A program made the position numbers and the translations under genes. Below, piece after piece: positions 42,381-48,068 of a stretch of DNA of 48,068 nucleotides. Location of the stretch: contig JBELLU010000007.1 in assembly GCA_042096455.1 (NCBI GenBank), positions 1 to 48,068 on the forward strand, given 5' to 3'. Below the pieces are notes generated by a model. It made no database searches. It was not told where the DNA came from and saw nothing but the letters and a program-made list of their open reading frames with translations. Position 1 is the stretch's first letter. Each line of letters starts with the position of its first letter. The stretch is from UBA7445 sp042096455 (GTDB lineage Bacteria > Verrucomicrobiota > Verrucomicrobiia > Opitutales > Coraliomargaritaceae).

Positions 42381-42805
42381 GGGTCCGGTGTCTGGGTGGT
42401 CTGCGCGGCTGAAAAATCTTTCAGGCGTTGCAGGAAAGTATCGGGCGGACGGAGGGCTTTGCCGGAAGCATCCATGAAGGCGTGCACGGTGTAGCCGGTG
42501 GTGAGCACGGTGGATTCTCGGCGCACGGTATAATCGAAGCGAAAGCGAGCGCGGGGAGGTTCGGCGAGTTGAAGGTCGATGGTGAGCCGGTCATCAAAAT
42601 GCGCGGGGCTTTTGTAGCTGGCTTGTGCCTCAAGTACCGGAATGAAGAGGCCTTGTGCTTCAAGGTCGCGGTAGGGCAGGCCGAGGTGATCCAGTAATTG
42701 AATGCGCGCAGTTTCGAACCAAACGAAGTAATGACTGTGGTAGACGACATTCATGCGGTCGGTTTCCACGTATCGCGTGCGAATCTGTGTGCTGAAATTC
42801 AACAT
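42359..42805 (-). CDS. Hotdog-fold acyl-CoA thioesterase (YbgC/4HBT family)
   Basis: 148 residues. RTRYVETDRMNVVYHSHYFV is the signature of the 4-hydroxybenzoyl-CoA thioesterase group, with the Asp in ETDRM as the expected catalytic residue, and FVWFETARIQLLDHLGLPY follows. It hydrolyses acyl-CoA or related thioesters; the natural substrate is not deducible. It converges on aroK with a 22-bp overlap. Confidence 0.9.
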   Translation of the reverse strand: MLNFSTQIRTRYVETDRMNVVYHSHYFVWFETARIQLLDHLGLPYRDLEAQGLFIPVLEAQASYKSPAHFDDRLTIDLQLAEPPRARFRFDYTVRRESTVLTTGYTVHAFMDASGKALRPPDTFLQRLKDFSAAQTTQTPDPQSQCER

Positions 42806-42924
42806 GTTGCTTAACTTGATTGACTGTGTTTAAATGTGAAGCCGGAATCACATGATTAAATCTCGATTACGGGTGAACTTGCTATCCGTGTCGATTCCAC
42901 TTTGATGTCAGGGTTTATAGACCT

Positions 42925-43200
42925 ATGTTCAGGATTTTAAAAGTTATATTACGCTGGTTCATGGACTGGCTTTATTTCGTGTGCCTCGTTTGCTTTTCCG
43001 GCGCGACTTTGGGAGTCCTGTCGCATGTGCTGTTCGGTCTGTTTTTTGTGGACTCACCCGACTACGCGCACCTCGCGGCGCTGGGTTTCCTGCACGGTTT
43101 GAAATATAGTAGTTTGTGGGCGGGTGGGCTTGCCATTGTGCTGTGTGCCATGCGTGCGCACCGCGAGTTTCAAACGGCTCAAACCCAAATCTCCCAATGA
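42925..43200 (+). CDS. Small membrane protein, unknown
   Basis: 91 residues with two or three predicted membrane segments (WLYFVCLVCFSGATLGVL, VLFGLFFV and SSLWAGGLAIVLCAM) and a short polar tail. I do not recognise a family. The stop overlaps the ATG of the next gene (ATGA), so the two are co-translated and may act together. The 119-bp upstream gap separates it from the thioesterase, which points the other way. Confidence 0.65.
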   Translation: MFRILKVILRWFMDWLYFVCLVCFSGATLGVLSHVLFGLFFVDSPDYAHLAALGFLHGLKYSSLWAGGLAIVLCAMRAHREFQTAQTQISQ

Positions 43201-43769
43201 AAAACACCGAGCGCCTCTTCGTTTTCTTCGTTGGCTTCATGATTGGACTCGCGATCGTTTCCCTGATTTTGATGCGGCGCGCCGCTCGCGAGGATGCCGT
43301 GGTGGCGGATCCCTGGGCGTTTCATATAGAGGCCGCGGCGGCGGTTGACGCGGAGCCGCTCCCGCAGACGGTCGAGCCTGCCATGCTGAAGGGAAGGGTG
43401 CTTCGTTTTGGATATTTACCGGCGGAGGAGGGCGCGACTGAACGGGTTTGGATCATCAATTTTGACGACAGCTATCCCTATGTCCGCATCGTGGAAGATC
43501 TCAAAAGTGGGTCTTTGCATTACATGGCGGCGGATCAGGTGAAGATTAAACTGGCGGAAGGAGTTGATGTTGTGGCGCTCTCGCCCGCGCTGGAGGATCT
43601 GGGTCTGCGTTTGCGCAATTTTAACCGCAAGCACGGCGTTGTGGTGGTCGGGGTTCTAAATACCGGTTTGGAGGCGGTACCCCAAACGCTTGCCGCTCTG
43701 GAGCCATGGGCAGAGCTGATTGAGCTGGCGGAACCGGACTACCTCCAGTTCCGCAAGCTCCACGATTGA
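43197..43769 (+). CDS. Membrane-anchored protein of unknown function
   Basis: 190 residues from ATG 43197, which overlaps the preceding stop; the frame is open back to 43116 but that part is a shadow of the previous gene. One N-terminal membrane helix (LFVFFVGFMIGLAIVSLILM) precedes an acidic soluble domain with LRFGYLPAEEGATERVWIIN, VRIVEDLKSGSLHYMAADQV and NFNRKHGVVVVGVLNTGLEA. The domain should face the periplasm or cytoplasm depending on orientation (RRAAR after the helix favours cytoplasm). No family was recognised. A 119-bp gap then leads to tig. Confidence 0.65.
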   Translation: MKNTERLFVFFVGFMIGLAIVSLILMRRAAREDAVVADPWAFHIEAAAAVDAEPLPQTVEPAMLKGRVLRFGYLPAEEGATERVWIINFDDSYPYVRIVEDLKSGSLHYMAADQVKIKLAEGVDVVALSPALEDLGLRLRNFNRKHGVVVVGVLNTGLEAVPQTLAALEPWAELIELAEPDYLQFRKLHD

Positions 43770-43853
43770 GCCGTCCATCAAGACCGCGCTGCGTAATATG
43801 GGATTGACCACAATTTGCCTTTCCCCTTTGCTACGCGGTTTTCTTTAAGTCCA

Positions 43854-43868
43854 GCGCTCACTGAGCGC
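43854..43868. promoter_or_regulatory. Perfect 15-bp palindrome upstream of tig
   Basis: GCGCTCA-C-TGAGCGC, 7-bp arms around one base, ends 20 bp before the GTG start of tig. It may be an operator or a leader hairpin that controls trigger factor translation. No regulator can be named. Confidence 0.35.
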
Positions 43869-43888
43869 ACTATCACCCAGATCCAACA

Positions 43889-45220
43889 GTGAAAACCGAA
43901 TCAAACGACATAAACTCAACGCGCAAAGCGATCTCTGTTCATATTTCTGCCGAGGAAATCAATGAACTCGAGGCGCAATTGGTCCGTGACTTCCAGCGTC
44001 AGGCCAAGATCCCTGGCTTCCGCCCCGGTAAAGCCCCGGAAAAAATGGTGCGTACCCGTTATGCCAAGGATTTGAACAAAGAACTCGCCAACCGCGTGGT
44101 TTCCAAAGCCCATGAAAGCGGCGTGCAGGCTGCCGACTTTGAGGTCTATGGCATTGTGGATTTAAAAGAGGGCGAAATTGCCGCCGGTCAGGACGCTGTC
44201 ATTGAGTTCACGGTGGATATTATTCCGTCTTTTGAATTGCCCAGCTATGAGGGCTTAAAGGTGACCAGCGCGCCGGTCGAGGCGAGCGATGCGGAAGTCG
44301 ATCGCATGCTCGATCAAATTCTCAGCCAGCGCGCGGAATTCAAGGTGGTTGAAAAGGCTGCGACGGCGGGTGACTATGTCCGTTGTGGTTACGAAGGCAG
44401 TCAGGATGGAAAACTGCTGACCGAATCCCACCCCGAATTGCCCGCGATGTTTGGCACCCAGAAGACCACTTGGGAAGAAGCGGGAGCTCAGGAATCACCC
44501 GGGGTGCGCGCCATTATTGACGGCGTGGTTGGCATGAAGGCTGGCGACGAAAAAACCGTCACGATGAAATATGCGGAGGATTTTGAACCCGCCGAGCTCG
44601 CGGGGAAATCGGTTGACTACACCATCAAGGTGGAGGAAGTCCGCGAAAAGGTCATGCCGGAAATGGACGCCGCTTTCTTTGAAGCCCTCAAGGTAAAGGA
44701 CGAATCCGAGCTGCGTGAGCAAATCTCCAAAAACATCAAGAACCAGAAACAACAACAAAATTTCCAGGCGGAGCGCCAACAAATCACCGACCAACTCCTG
44801 CAGGCGGTGAATTTGGAGCTTCCTCAAAGTGGAGTTGAAAACGAAACGGAAGCGCTGCTTCGGGATTTTATGCAACGCAATATGCAACAGGGAGCCAGCG
44901 AGGCCGACTTTGAGAAAAACAAGGCGGAACTGCATGCGGGCGCCAGCAAGGCTGCGGTCGATCGCATGAAATCACGCATCATCCTCGGCAAGATTGCCGA
45001 GAAGGAAAAGATCAAGGCGGAGAGTCAGGATTTCAGTCAGATCATCATGCAGGAAGCGATGCAGACCGGTCAAAAACCGGAAAAGCTCGTCAAGGAAATC
45101 CAAAAGGATCAAAGCCGCATCAATCGTATGCGTCTGGATATCCTGATGGGTAAAACCATGGACAAGCTGCTTGAAAAAGCTGAACGCGAGACCGTGGAAG
45201 CACCGGCAGCGGATGCTTAG
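43889..45220 (+). CDS. tig: Trigger factor, ribosome-associated chaperone
   Basis: 443 residues with a GTG start; the next ATG would remove the ribosome-binding domain. The N-terminal domain has the ribosome-docking motif in IPGFRPGKAPEKMVRTRYAK. A FKBP-like prolyl isomerase domain follows (AGDYVRCGYEGSQDGKLL through GMKAGDEKTVTMKYAEDF), with an insert around HPELPAMFGTQKTTWEEAG compared with the E. coli protein as I know it. The C-terminal arm domain (about residues 260-440) is helical and rich in Gln, Lys and Glu. It assists folding of nascent chains. The clpP and clpX genes follow, the conserved tig-clpP-clpX order. Confidence 0.95.
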   Translation: MKTESNDINSTRKAISVHISAEEINELEAQLVRDFQRQAKIPGFRPGKAPEKMVRTRYAKDLNKELANRVVSKAHESGVQAADFEVYGIVDLKEGEIAAGQDAVIEFTVDIIPSFELPSYEGLKVTSAPVEASDAEVDRMLDQILSQRAEFKVVEKAATAGDYVRCGYEGSQDGKLLTESHPELPAMFGTQKTTWEEAGAQESPGVRAIIDGVVGMKAGDEKTVTMKYAEDFEPAELAGKSVDYTIKVEEVREKVMPEMDAAFFEALKVKDESELREQISKNIKNQKQQQNFQAERQQITDQLLQAVNLELPQSGVENETEALLRDFMQRNMQQGASEADFEKNKAELHAGASKAAVDRMKSRIILGKIAEKEKIKAESQDFSQIIMQEAMQTGQKPEKLVKEIQKDQSRINRMRLDILMGKTMDKLLEKAERETVEAPAADA

Positions 45221-45284
45221 TCGTAGCCCTTGCATAATCCCGCTTTGCGTTTGCTAAAGCATTCATTTTCGACATTTTATCAGT

Positions 45285-45881
45285 ATGAGTTACGTACCAC
45301 TTCCCACTGTCTATGAACGCGAGGGCCGCACTGAGCGCGCCTGGGACATCTACAGTCGATTGCTCCGCGACCGTATCATCTTTATTGGCACTCCCATAAA
45401 CGATTTCGTCGCAAATGCCGTCATCGCGCAAATGCTCTTCCTGCAAATGGAGGATCCCAAGAAGGACATCAGTCTATACATCAATTCCCCCGGCGGCAGC
45501 GTCACCGATGGCATGGCGATTTACGACACCATGAATTTCCTGGAGTGCGAGATCGTGACCTATTGCGTCGGACAAGCTGCCAGTATGGCAACGCTTCTTT
45601 TGGCAGCAGGCACCCCCGGCAAGCGCTACGCATTGCCCAATAGTCGCATCCTTATGCACCAACCCTCCGGTGGCGCCACCGGGCAGACCTCCGATATCTC
45701 AATCGCCGCCCGCGAAATCCTCCGCTGGCGCGAACGCATGAACACCCTTATCGCCCAACACACCAAGAAAACCGTCGCTGAAATCGAGGCGGATTCCGAC
45801 CGCGACTTTTACCTTTCTGCCGAGGACGCGCTCGCATACGGCATCGTCGACCAAGTCATTCAAAACAAGCTTCCCGCTTGA
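45285..45881 (+). CDS. clpP: ATP-dependent Clp protease proteolytic subunit
   Basis: 198 residues. The catalytic triad is Ser100 in GQAASMATLLLA, His125 in ILMHQPSGG and Asp174 in DSDRDFYLSAEDA. ISLYINSPGGSVTDGMAIYD is the oxyanion-hole region. The short N-terminus before YSRLLRDRIIFIG is normal for the mature-like enzyme. It forms tetradecamers with the ClpX ATPase encoded 18 bp downstream. The 64-bp gap from tig holds a weak GCTTT/AAAGC hairpin and could contain a promoter. Confidence 0.97.
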   Translation: MSYVPLPTVYEREGRTERAWDIYSRLLRDRIIFIGTPINDFVANAVIAQMLFLQMEDPKKDISLYINSPGGSVTDGMAIYDTMNFLECEIVTYCVGQAASMATLLLAAGTPGKRYALPNSRILMHQPSGGATGQTSDISIAAREILRWRERMNTLIAQHTKKTVAEIEADSDRDFYLSAEDALAYGIVDQVIQNKLPA

Positions 45882-45899
45882 ACCGCACCATCATAATAT

Positions 45900-47231
45900 A
45901 TGGCTAAGGCAACCCGCATGACCTTTTGTTCCTTCTGTGGTAAGGCTCAAAACGAATCCCGAAAAATGATCGCGGGGCCGTCCGGGGTCCACATCTGCGA
46001 TGCCTGTGTCGCAGTCTGTAAGACCATCATCGAGCGCGAGACCAGTGATGAGCTTGACTCGCAACAGGCAAAAGAAGCCAGCGATCCCAACAAAAGCCCC
46101 TTTGAGTTGAAAAAACCTGCGGACTTGAAGGCATTCCTTGACGAACACGTCATCAGTCAGCAGTACGCCAAACGCGCCCTCGCCGTCGCGGTTTATAATC
46201 ATTACAAACGGCTCCAGTCCGAGGCGCGCATTGATGCCACCGATGATTTTGTTCTACCGGACAAAGAACTGGCGGATGTCGAAGTGGAAAAGAGTAACAT
46301 CCTCCTGCTCGGCCCAACCGGTTCCGGTAAAACCTTGCTCGCCCGCACCCTCGCACAAACGCTGGGGGTACCCTTTACGATTGTTGATGCCACTACTCTG
46401 ACCGAGGCCGGGTATGTTGGTGATGACGTCGAGAACATTGTCCTCCGCCTCCTGCAGGCTGCCAATTACGACGTCGCCCGCGCCGAATGCGGCATTATTT
46501 ACGTCGATGAGATCGATAAGATCGGCCGCAAGACCGACAACGTCTCGATTACCCGCGATGTCTCAGGGGAGGGCGTCCAGCAAGCCCTTCTCAAAATCAT
46601 TGAAGGCACCGTTTGCAATGTGCCGCCGCAGGGGGGCCGCAAGCACCCCAATCAGGAATATATTCAGGTCAATACCGCCAATATCCTTTTCATTTGCGGT
46701 GGTGCCTTTGTTGACCTCGATAAAATTGTTCAGAATCGCATCGGTTCCAAGGCAATGGGTTTTGACACCCTTCATAACCGCCGCACCAGCGAGGTTCCCG
46801 TGGGCGAAATCCTCCGCGAGATCCAACCCGAGGACCTCGTTCAATTCGGGATGATCCCCGAGTTTATCGGACGTCTCCCCATGGTGGCAGTGCTCGATGA
46901 ACTTTCGGTCGATGACCTCGAGCACATCCTCCTCGACACACAGAACGCGCTCGTGAAGCAATACCAAAAACTTTTTGCGATGGACGGCGCCAAACTTGAA
47001 TTTACCAAGGATGCCATTGCCGCCATCGCTCAAAAAGCGATTCAGTTAAAGACCGGCGCCCGCGCTCTCCGTGCCATCATGGAAGGTCTCATGCTCGATG
47101 TCATGTATCAAATCCCACACGAGGAAAACCTCAGCAAAGTCGTCATCAACGCCAAGGTGATCGAGGGAATACAAACACCCAAATTGCATTATAAAAAGAC
47201 CACCCGCTCCAAAAGAGCAAAAGTGGCCTAA
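45900..47231 (+). CDS. clpX: ATP-dependent Clp protease ATP-binding subunit ClpX
   Basis: 443 residues. The N-terminal zinc-binding domain has Cys10/Cys13 (FCSFCGK) and CDACVAVC. The AAA+ core has Walker A LLLGPTGSGKTLLART (near residues 135-150), pore loop AGYVGDDVENIVL, Walker B GIIYVDEIDKIGRK and the FIGRLPMVAVLDEL arginine-finger/sensor region. GYVGDD has Asp where most ClpX have Glu, a conservative change. It unfolds tagged proteins and feeds them to ClpP. Last gene of the tig-clpP-clpX block. Confidence 0.97.
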   Translation: MAKATRMTFCSFCGKAQNESRKMIAGPSGVHICDACVAVCKTIIERETSDELDSQQAKEASDPNKSPFELKKPADLKAFLDEHVISQQYAKRALAVAVYNHYKRLQSEARIDATDDFVLPDKELADVEVEKSNILLLGPTGSGKTLLARTLAQTLGVPFTIVDATTLTEAGYVGDDVENIVLRLLQAANYDVARAECGIIYVDEIDKIGRKTDNVSITRDVSGEGVQQALLKIIEGTVCNVPPQGGRKHPNQEYIQVNTANILFICGGAFVDLDKIVQNRIGSKAMGFDTLHNRRTSEVPVGEILREIQPEDLVQFGMIPEFIGRLPMVAVLDELSVDDLEHILLDTQNALVKQYQKLFAMDGAKLEFTKDAIAAIAQKAIQLKTGARALRAIMEGLMLDVMYQIPHEENLSKVVINAKVIEGIQTPKLHYKKTTRSKRAKVA

Positions 47232-47501
47232 AGCTAGGAGACCGGGGATTGCCCGCGAAGACCCGCGAAGCAGGGGATGAAGGGCTGTGTAGGAGAACTA
47301 CGAATCACACCGATCACGCGAATGGGTGCCTCCTCCGCGTTTAAATATAAAACGCAGAGATCCAGAGCACCTCTGATCCTTCGCTTCTCCGCGTTAAACC
47401 ATAAAACGCAGAGATCCAGAGCACCTCTGATCCTTCGCTTCTCCGCGTTAAATATAAAACACAGAGTTTCAGAGCACCTCCATCCCTCCTCTTTAAACTA
47501 T
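47232..47501. other. Intergenic region between clpX and the IS element
   Basis: 270 bp with no convincing gene. It starts with a small direct repeat (CCCGCGAAG at 47252-47260 and 47262-47270), and most of the rest is the 54-bp tandem repeat described separately. A short frame across the repeats is repetitive and has no coding character. No clear terminator for clpX is seen. Confidence 0.6.
47333..47480. repeat. 54-bp tandem repeat, about 2.7 copies, each copy an imperfect palindrome
   Basis: Copies begin with CTCCGCGT at 47333, 47387 and 47441. The first two are nearly identical, the third diverges after the CAGAG core. Within one unit AACGCAGAGA (47351-47360) pairs with TCTCCGCGTT (47386-47395), and an inner CAGAG-CAC-CTCTG forms the loop stem, so each can fold as a hairpin. 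It resembles dispersed intergenic palindromic repeats. It ends just before the IS element. Confidence 0.75.
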
Positions 47502-47526
47502 TGACCTTGCCCCATAGAACTGGACC
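47502..47526. repeat. Left terminal inverted repeat of the IS3-family element
   Basis: The segment starting TGACCTTGCCCCATAG and continuing to TGGACCA resembles the terminal inverted repeats of the IS407 group of IS3-family elements, which begin TGA and contain a C-run and TGGAC. It lies 57 bp before the first transposase ORF. The right repeat is outside the window. Confidence 0.6.
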
Positions 47527-47583
47527 ACAGGAGTGTTAGTATTTTGATTGTTCGGCTTGGTAAAAACGAAAGGAACCAAGCCA

Positions 47584-47880
47584 ATGAAAAAGAAAGGTAA
47601 ACGTTACAGTGAGGAGCAGATCATTTATGCGCTGAGACAAACTGAAGGCGGTCGCAAGATTGCCGAGGTCTGTCGTGAGCTCGGTGTGACTGAGCAGACT
47701 TATCACCGCGACTCGACTGAGCTCGCCGAAGTCTGGAAACGGCAATATGCGGGGATGGGCGTAACGGAACTACAGGAGCTCCGAAAACTACGGGAGGAAA
47801 ACAACAGCCTGCGCAAGTTGGTCGCAGACCTGAGTCTGGATAAGCACATCCTGCAGGAGGTGGTCTCAAAAAAGCCCTAA
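47584..47880 (+). CDS. IS3-family transposase OrfA
   Basis: 98 residues from ATG 47584 (MKKKGKRYSEEQIIYALRQT); an in-frame start at 47548 adds 12 unlikely residues. GRKIAEVCRELGVTEQTYHR is the helix-turn-helix that binds the ends, and LQELRKLREENNSLRKLVAD is a leucine-zipper-like coiled coil. OrfA alone usually acts as a regulator; the transposase is the OrfAB fusion made by frameshifting near its end. The neighbouring sequence VVSKKP contains the slippery codons. Confidence 0.9.
   Translation: MKKKGKRYSEEQIIYALRQTEGGRKIAEVCRELGVTEQTYHRDSTELAEVWKRQYAGMGVTELQELRKLREENNSLRKLVADLSLDKHILQEVVSKKP
47868..47874 (+). other. -1 ribosomal frameshift heptamer A-AAA-AAG
   Basis: A AAA AAG in the OrfA zero frame (third base of a Ser codon, then Lys, Lys), two codons before the OrfA stop. 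Slipping back one base enters the OrfB frame, giving the OrfAB transposase. This is a classical IS3-family signal. No stem-loop downstream was analysed. Confidence 0.75.
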
Positions 47881-48068
47881 GGCCTGCATACAAGGCGAAG
47901 CTGGTCAAAAAGGCTTCCGATGTCTTTGACATCAGTTTCCGCAGAGGATGCAGGCTGTTACAGCTGAACTGGTCAAGTTTCACCTACAGGGCAAGAGAAC
48001 GTCCCGACGAAGGGGCTCTTCGTGTTCGCATCCGCGACATTGCATCCGTTCGGGTGCGATATGGCTAT
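47868..48068 (+). CDS. IS3-family transposase OrfB (5' part, truncated by window end)
   Basis: In the -1 frame relative to OrfA the sequence reads KALRPAYKAKLVKKASDVFD, then FRRGCRLLQLNWSSFTYRAR, and ends with RVRIRDIASVRVRYGY at the right edge. The RGCRLL and the R-I-x-x-I-A...R-x-R-Y-G-Y pattern are the known OrfB N-terminus before the DDE catalytic domain. The catalytic residues lie beyond 48068, so activity is not assessable. No internal stop is seen. Confidence 0.85.

Larger units (their letters stand above)
47502..48068 (+). mobile_element. IS3-family insertion sequence (IS407-group-like), left part; right end outside window
   Basis: An inverted-repeat-like left end, an orfA with a helix-turn-helix and coiled-coil, an A-AAA-AAG slippage heptamer and the beginning of orfB in the -1 frame. 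All four are diagnostic for IS3-type elements. The visible part looks intact. Target duplication cannot be checked. Confidence 0.85.

Noticed and set aside
1..48068. CRISPR array, tRNA or rRNA genes, prophage or restriction-defence island
   Set aside because: No direct-repeat/spacer pattern, cloverleaf, rRNA signature or phage/defence gene was recognised; the only mobile element is the IS3-type fragment.

Overview
The window reads as a chromosomal segment of a marine, polysaccharide-degrading bacterium of the Verrucomicrobiota, most likely class Opitutia (Coraliomargarita-like). This is inferred from secreted proteins ending in PEP-CTERM sorting signals, dense formylglycine-type sulfatases, XylR-type PBP1+AraC regulators, C-terminal calcium-repeat tails and a tig-clpP-clpX block. 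No rRNA, tRNA or CRISPR array was seen.

Layout. (1) 1-4232: the end of an aldo/keto reductase, then nickel-pincer cofactor genes (larC-larB on minus, larE on plus), a DMT-type permease and a tiny membrane protein. (2) 4471-9215: a cytoplasmic GH52 beta-xylosidase, a GPH-family sugar symporter and a XylR-like regulator. (3) 9388-12123: three related secreted proteins, two with PEP-CTERM tails. (4) 12220-30605: a long plus-strand cluster holding a GHL6-type glycosidase, two GH10 xylanases, an unassigned TIM-barrel-like enzyme, six sulfatases and an FGGY pentulokinase; many junctions are ATGA stop/start overlaps. (5) 30619-37941: metY, then xylB and xylA on minus, a second XylR-like regulator divergent from xylA, and a sodium/solute symporter. 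(6) 38010-43769: housekeeping genes (sucD, sucC, dus, a DUF151 nuclease, aroK, a thioesterase) and two small membrane-associated proteins. (7) 43889-47231: tig, clpP, clpX. (8) 47232-48068: a 54-bp tandem palindromic repeat and the left end of an IS3-family element cut by the window edge.

Regions 2-5 fit one pathway. Secreted GH10 enzymes would cut a xylan backbone, six exported sulfatases would remove sulfate esters, the symporters would import xylo-oligosaccharides or xylose, GH52 would release xylose inside the cell, and xylose isomerase plus xylulokinase would feed the pentose phosphate pathway. The substrate is therefore inferred to be a sulfated, xylose-rich polysaccharide, probably algal. 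No characterised locus known to me has this combination, though I could not search.

The strongest regulatory observation is that the GH52 operon and the GHL6/GH10/sulfatase cluster share one promoter architecture. Each has two TTCAT half-sites 21 bp apart, the promoter-proximal one being TTCATTTG, a 6-bp gap to a -35-like hexamer, a 17-bp spacer and a -10-like hexamer. That is what an AraC-type class II activator site would look like and suggests one XylR-like protein controls both operons.
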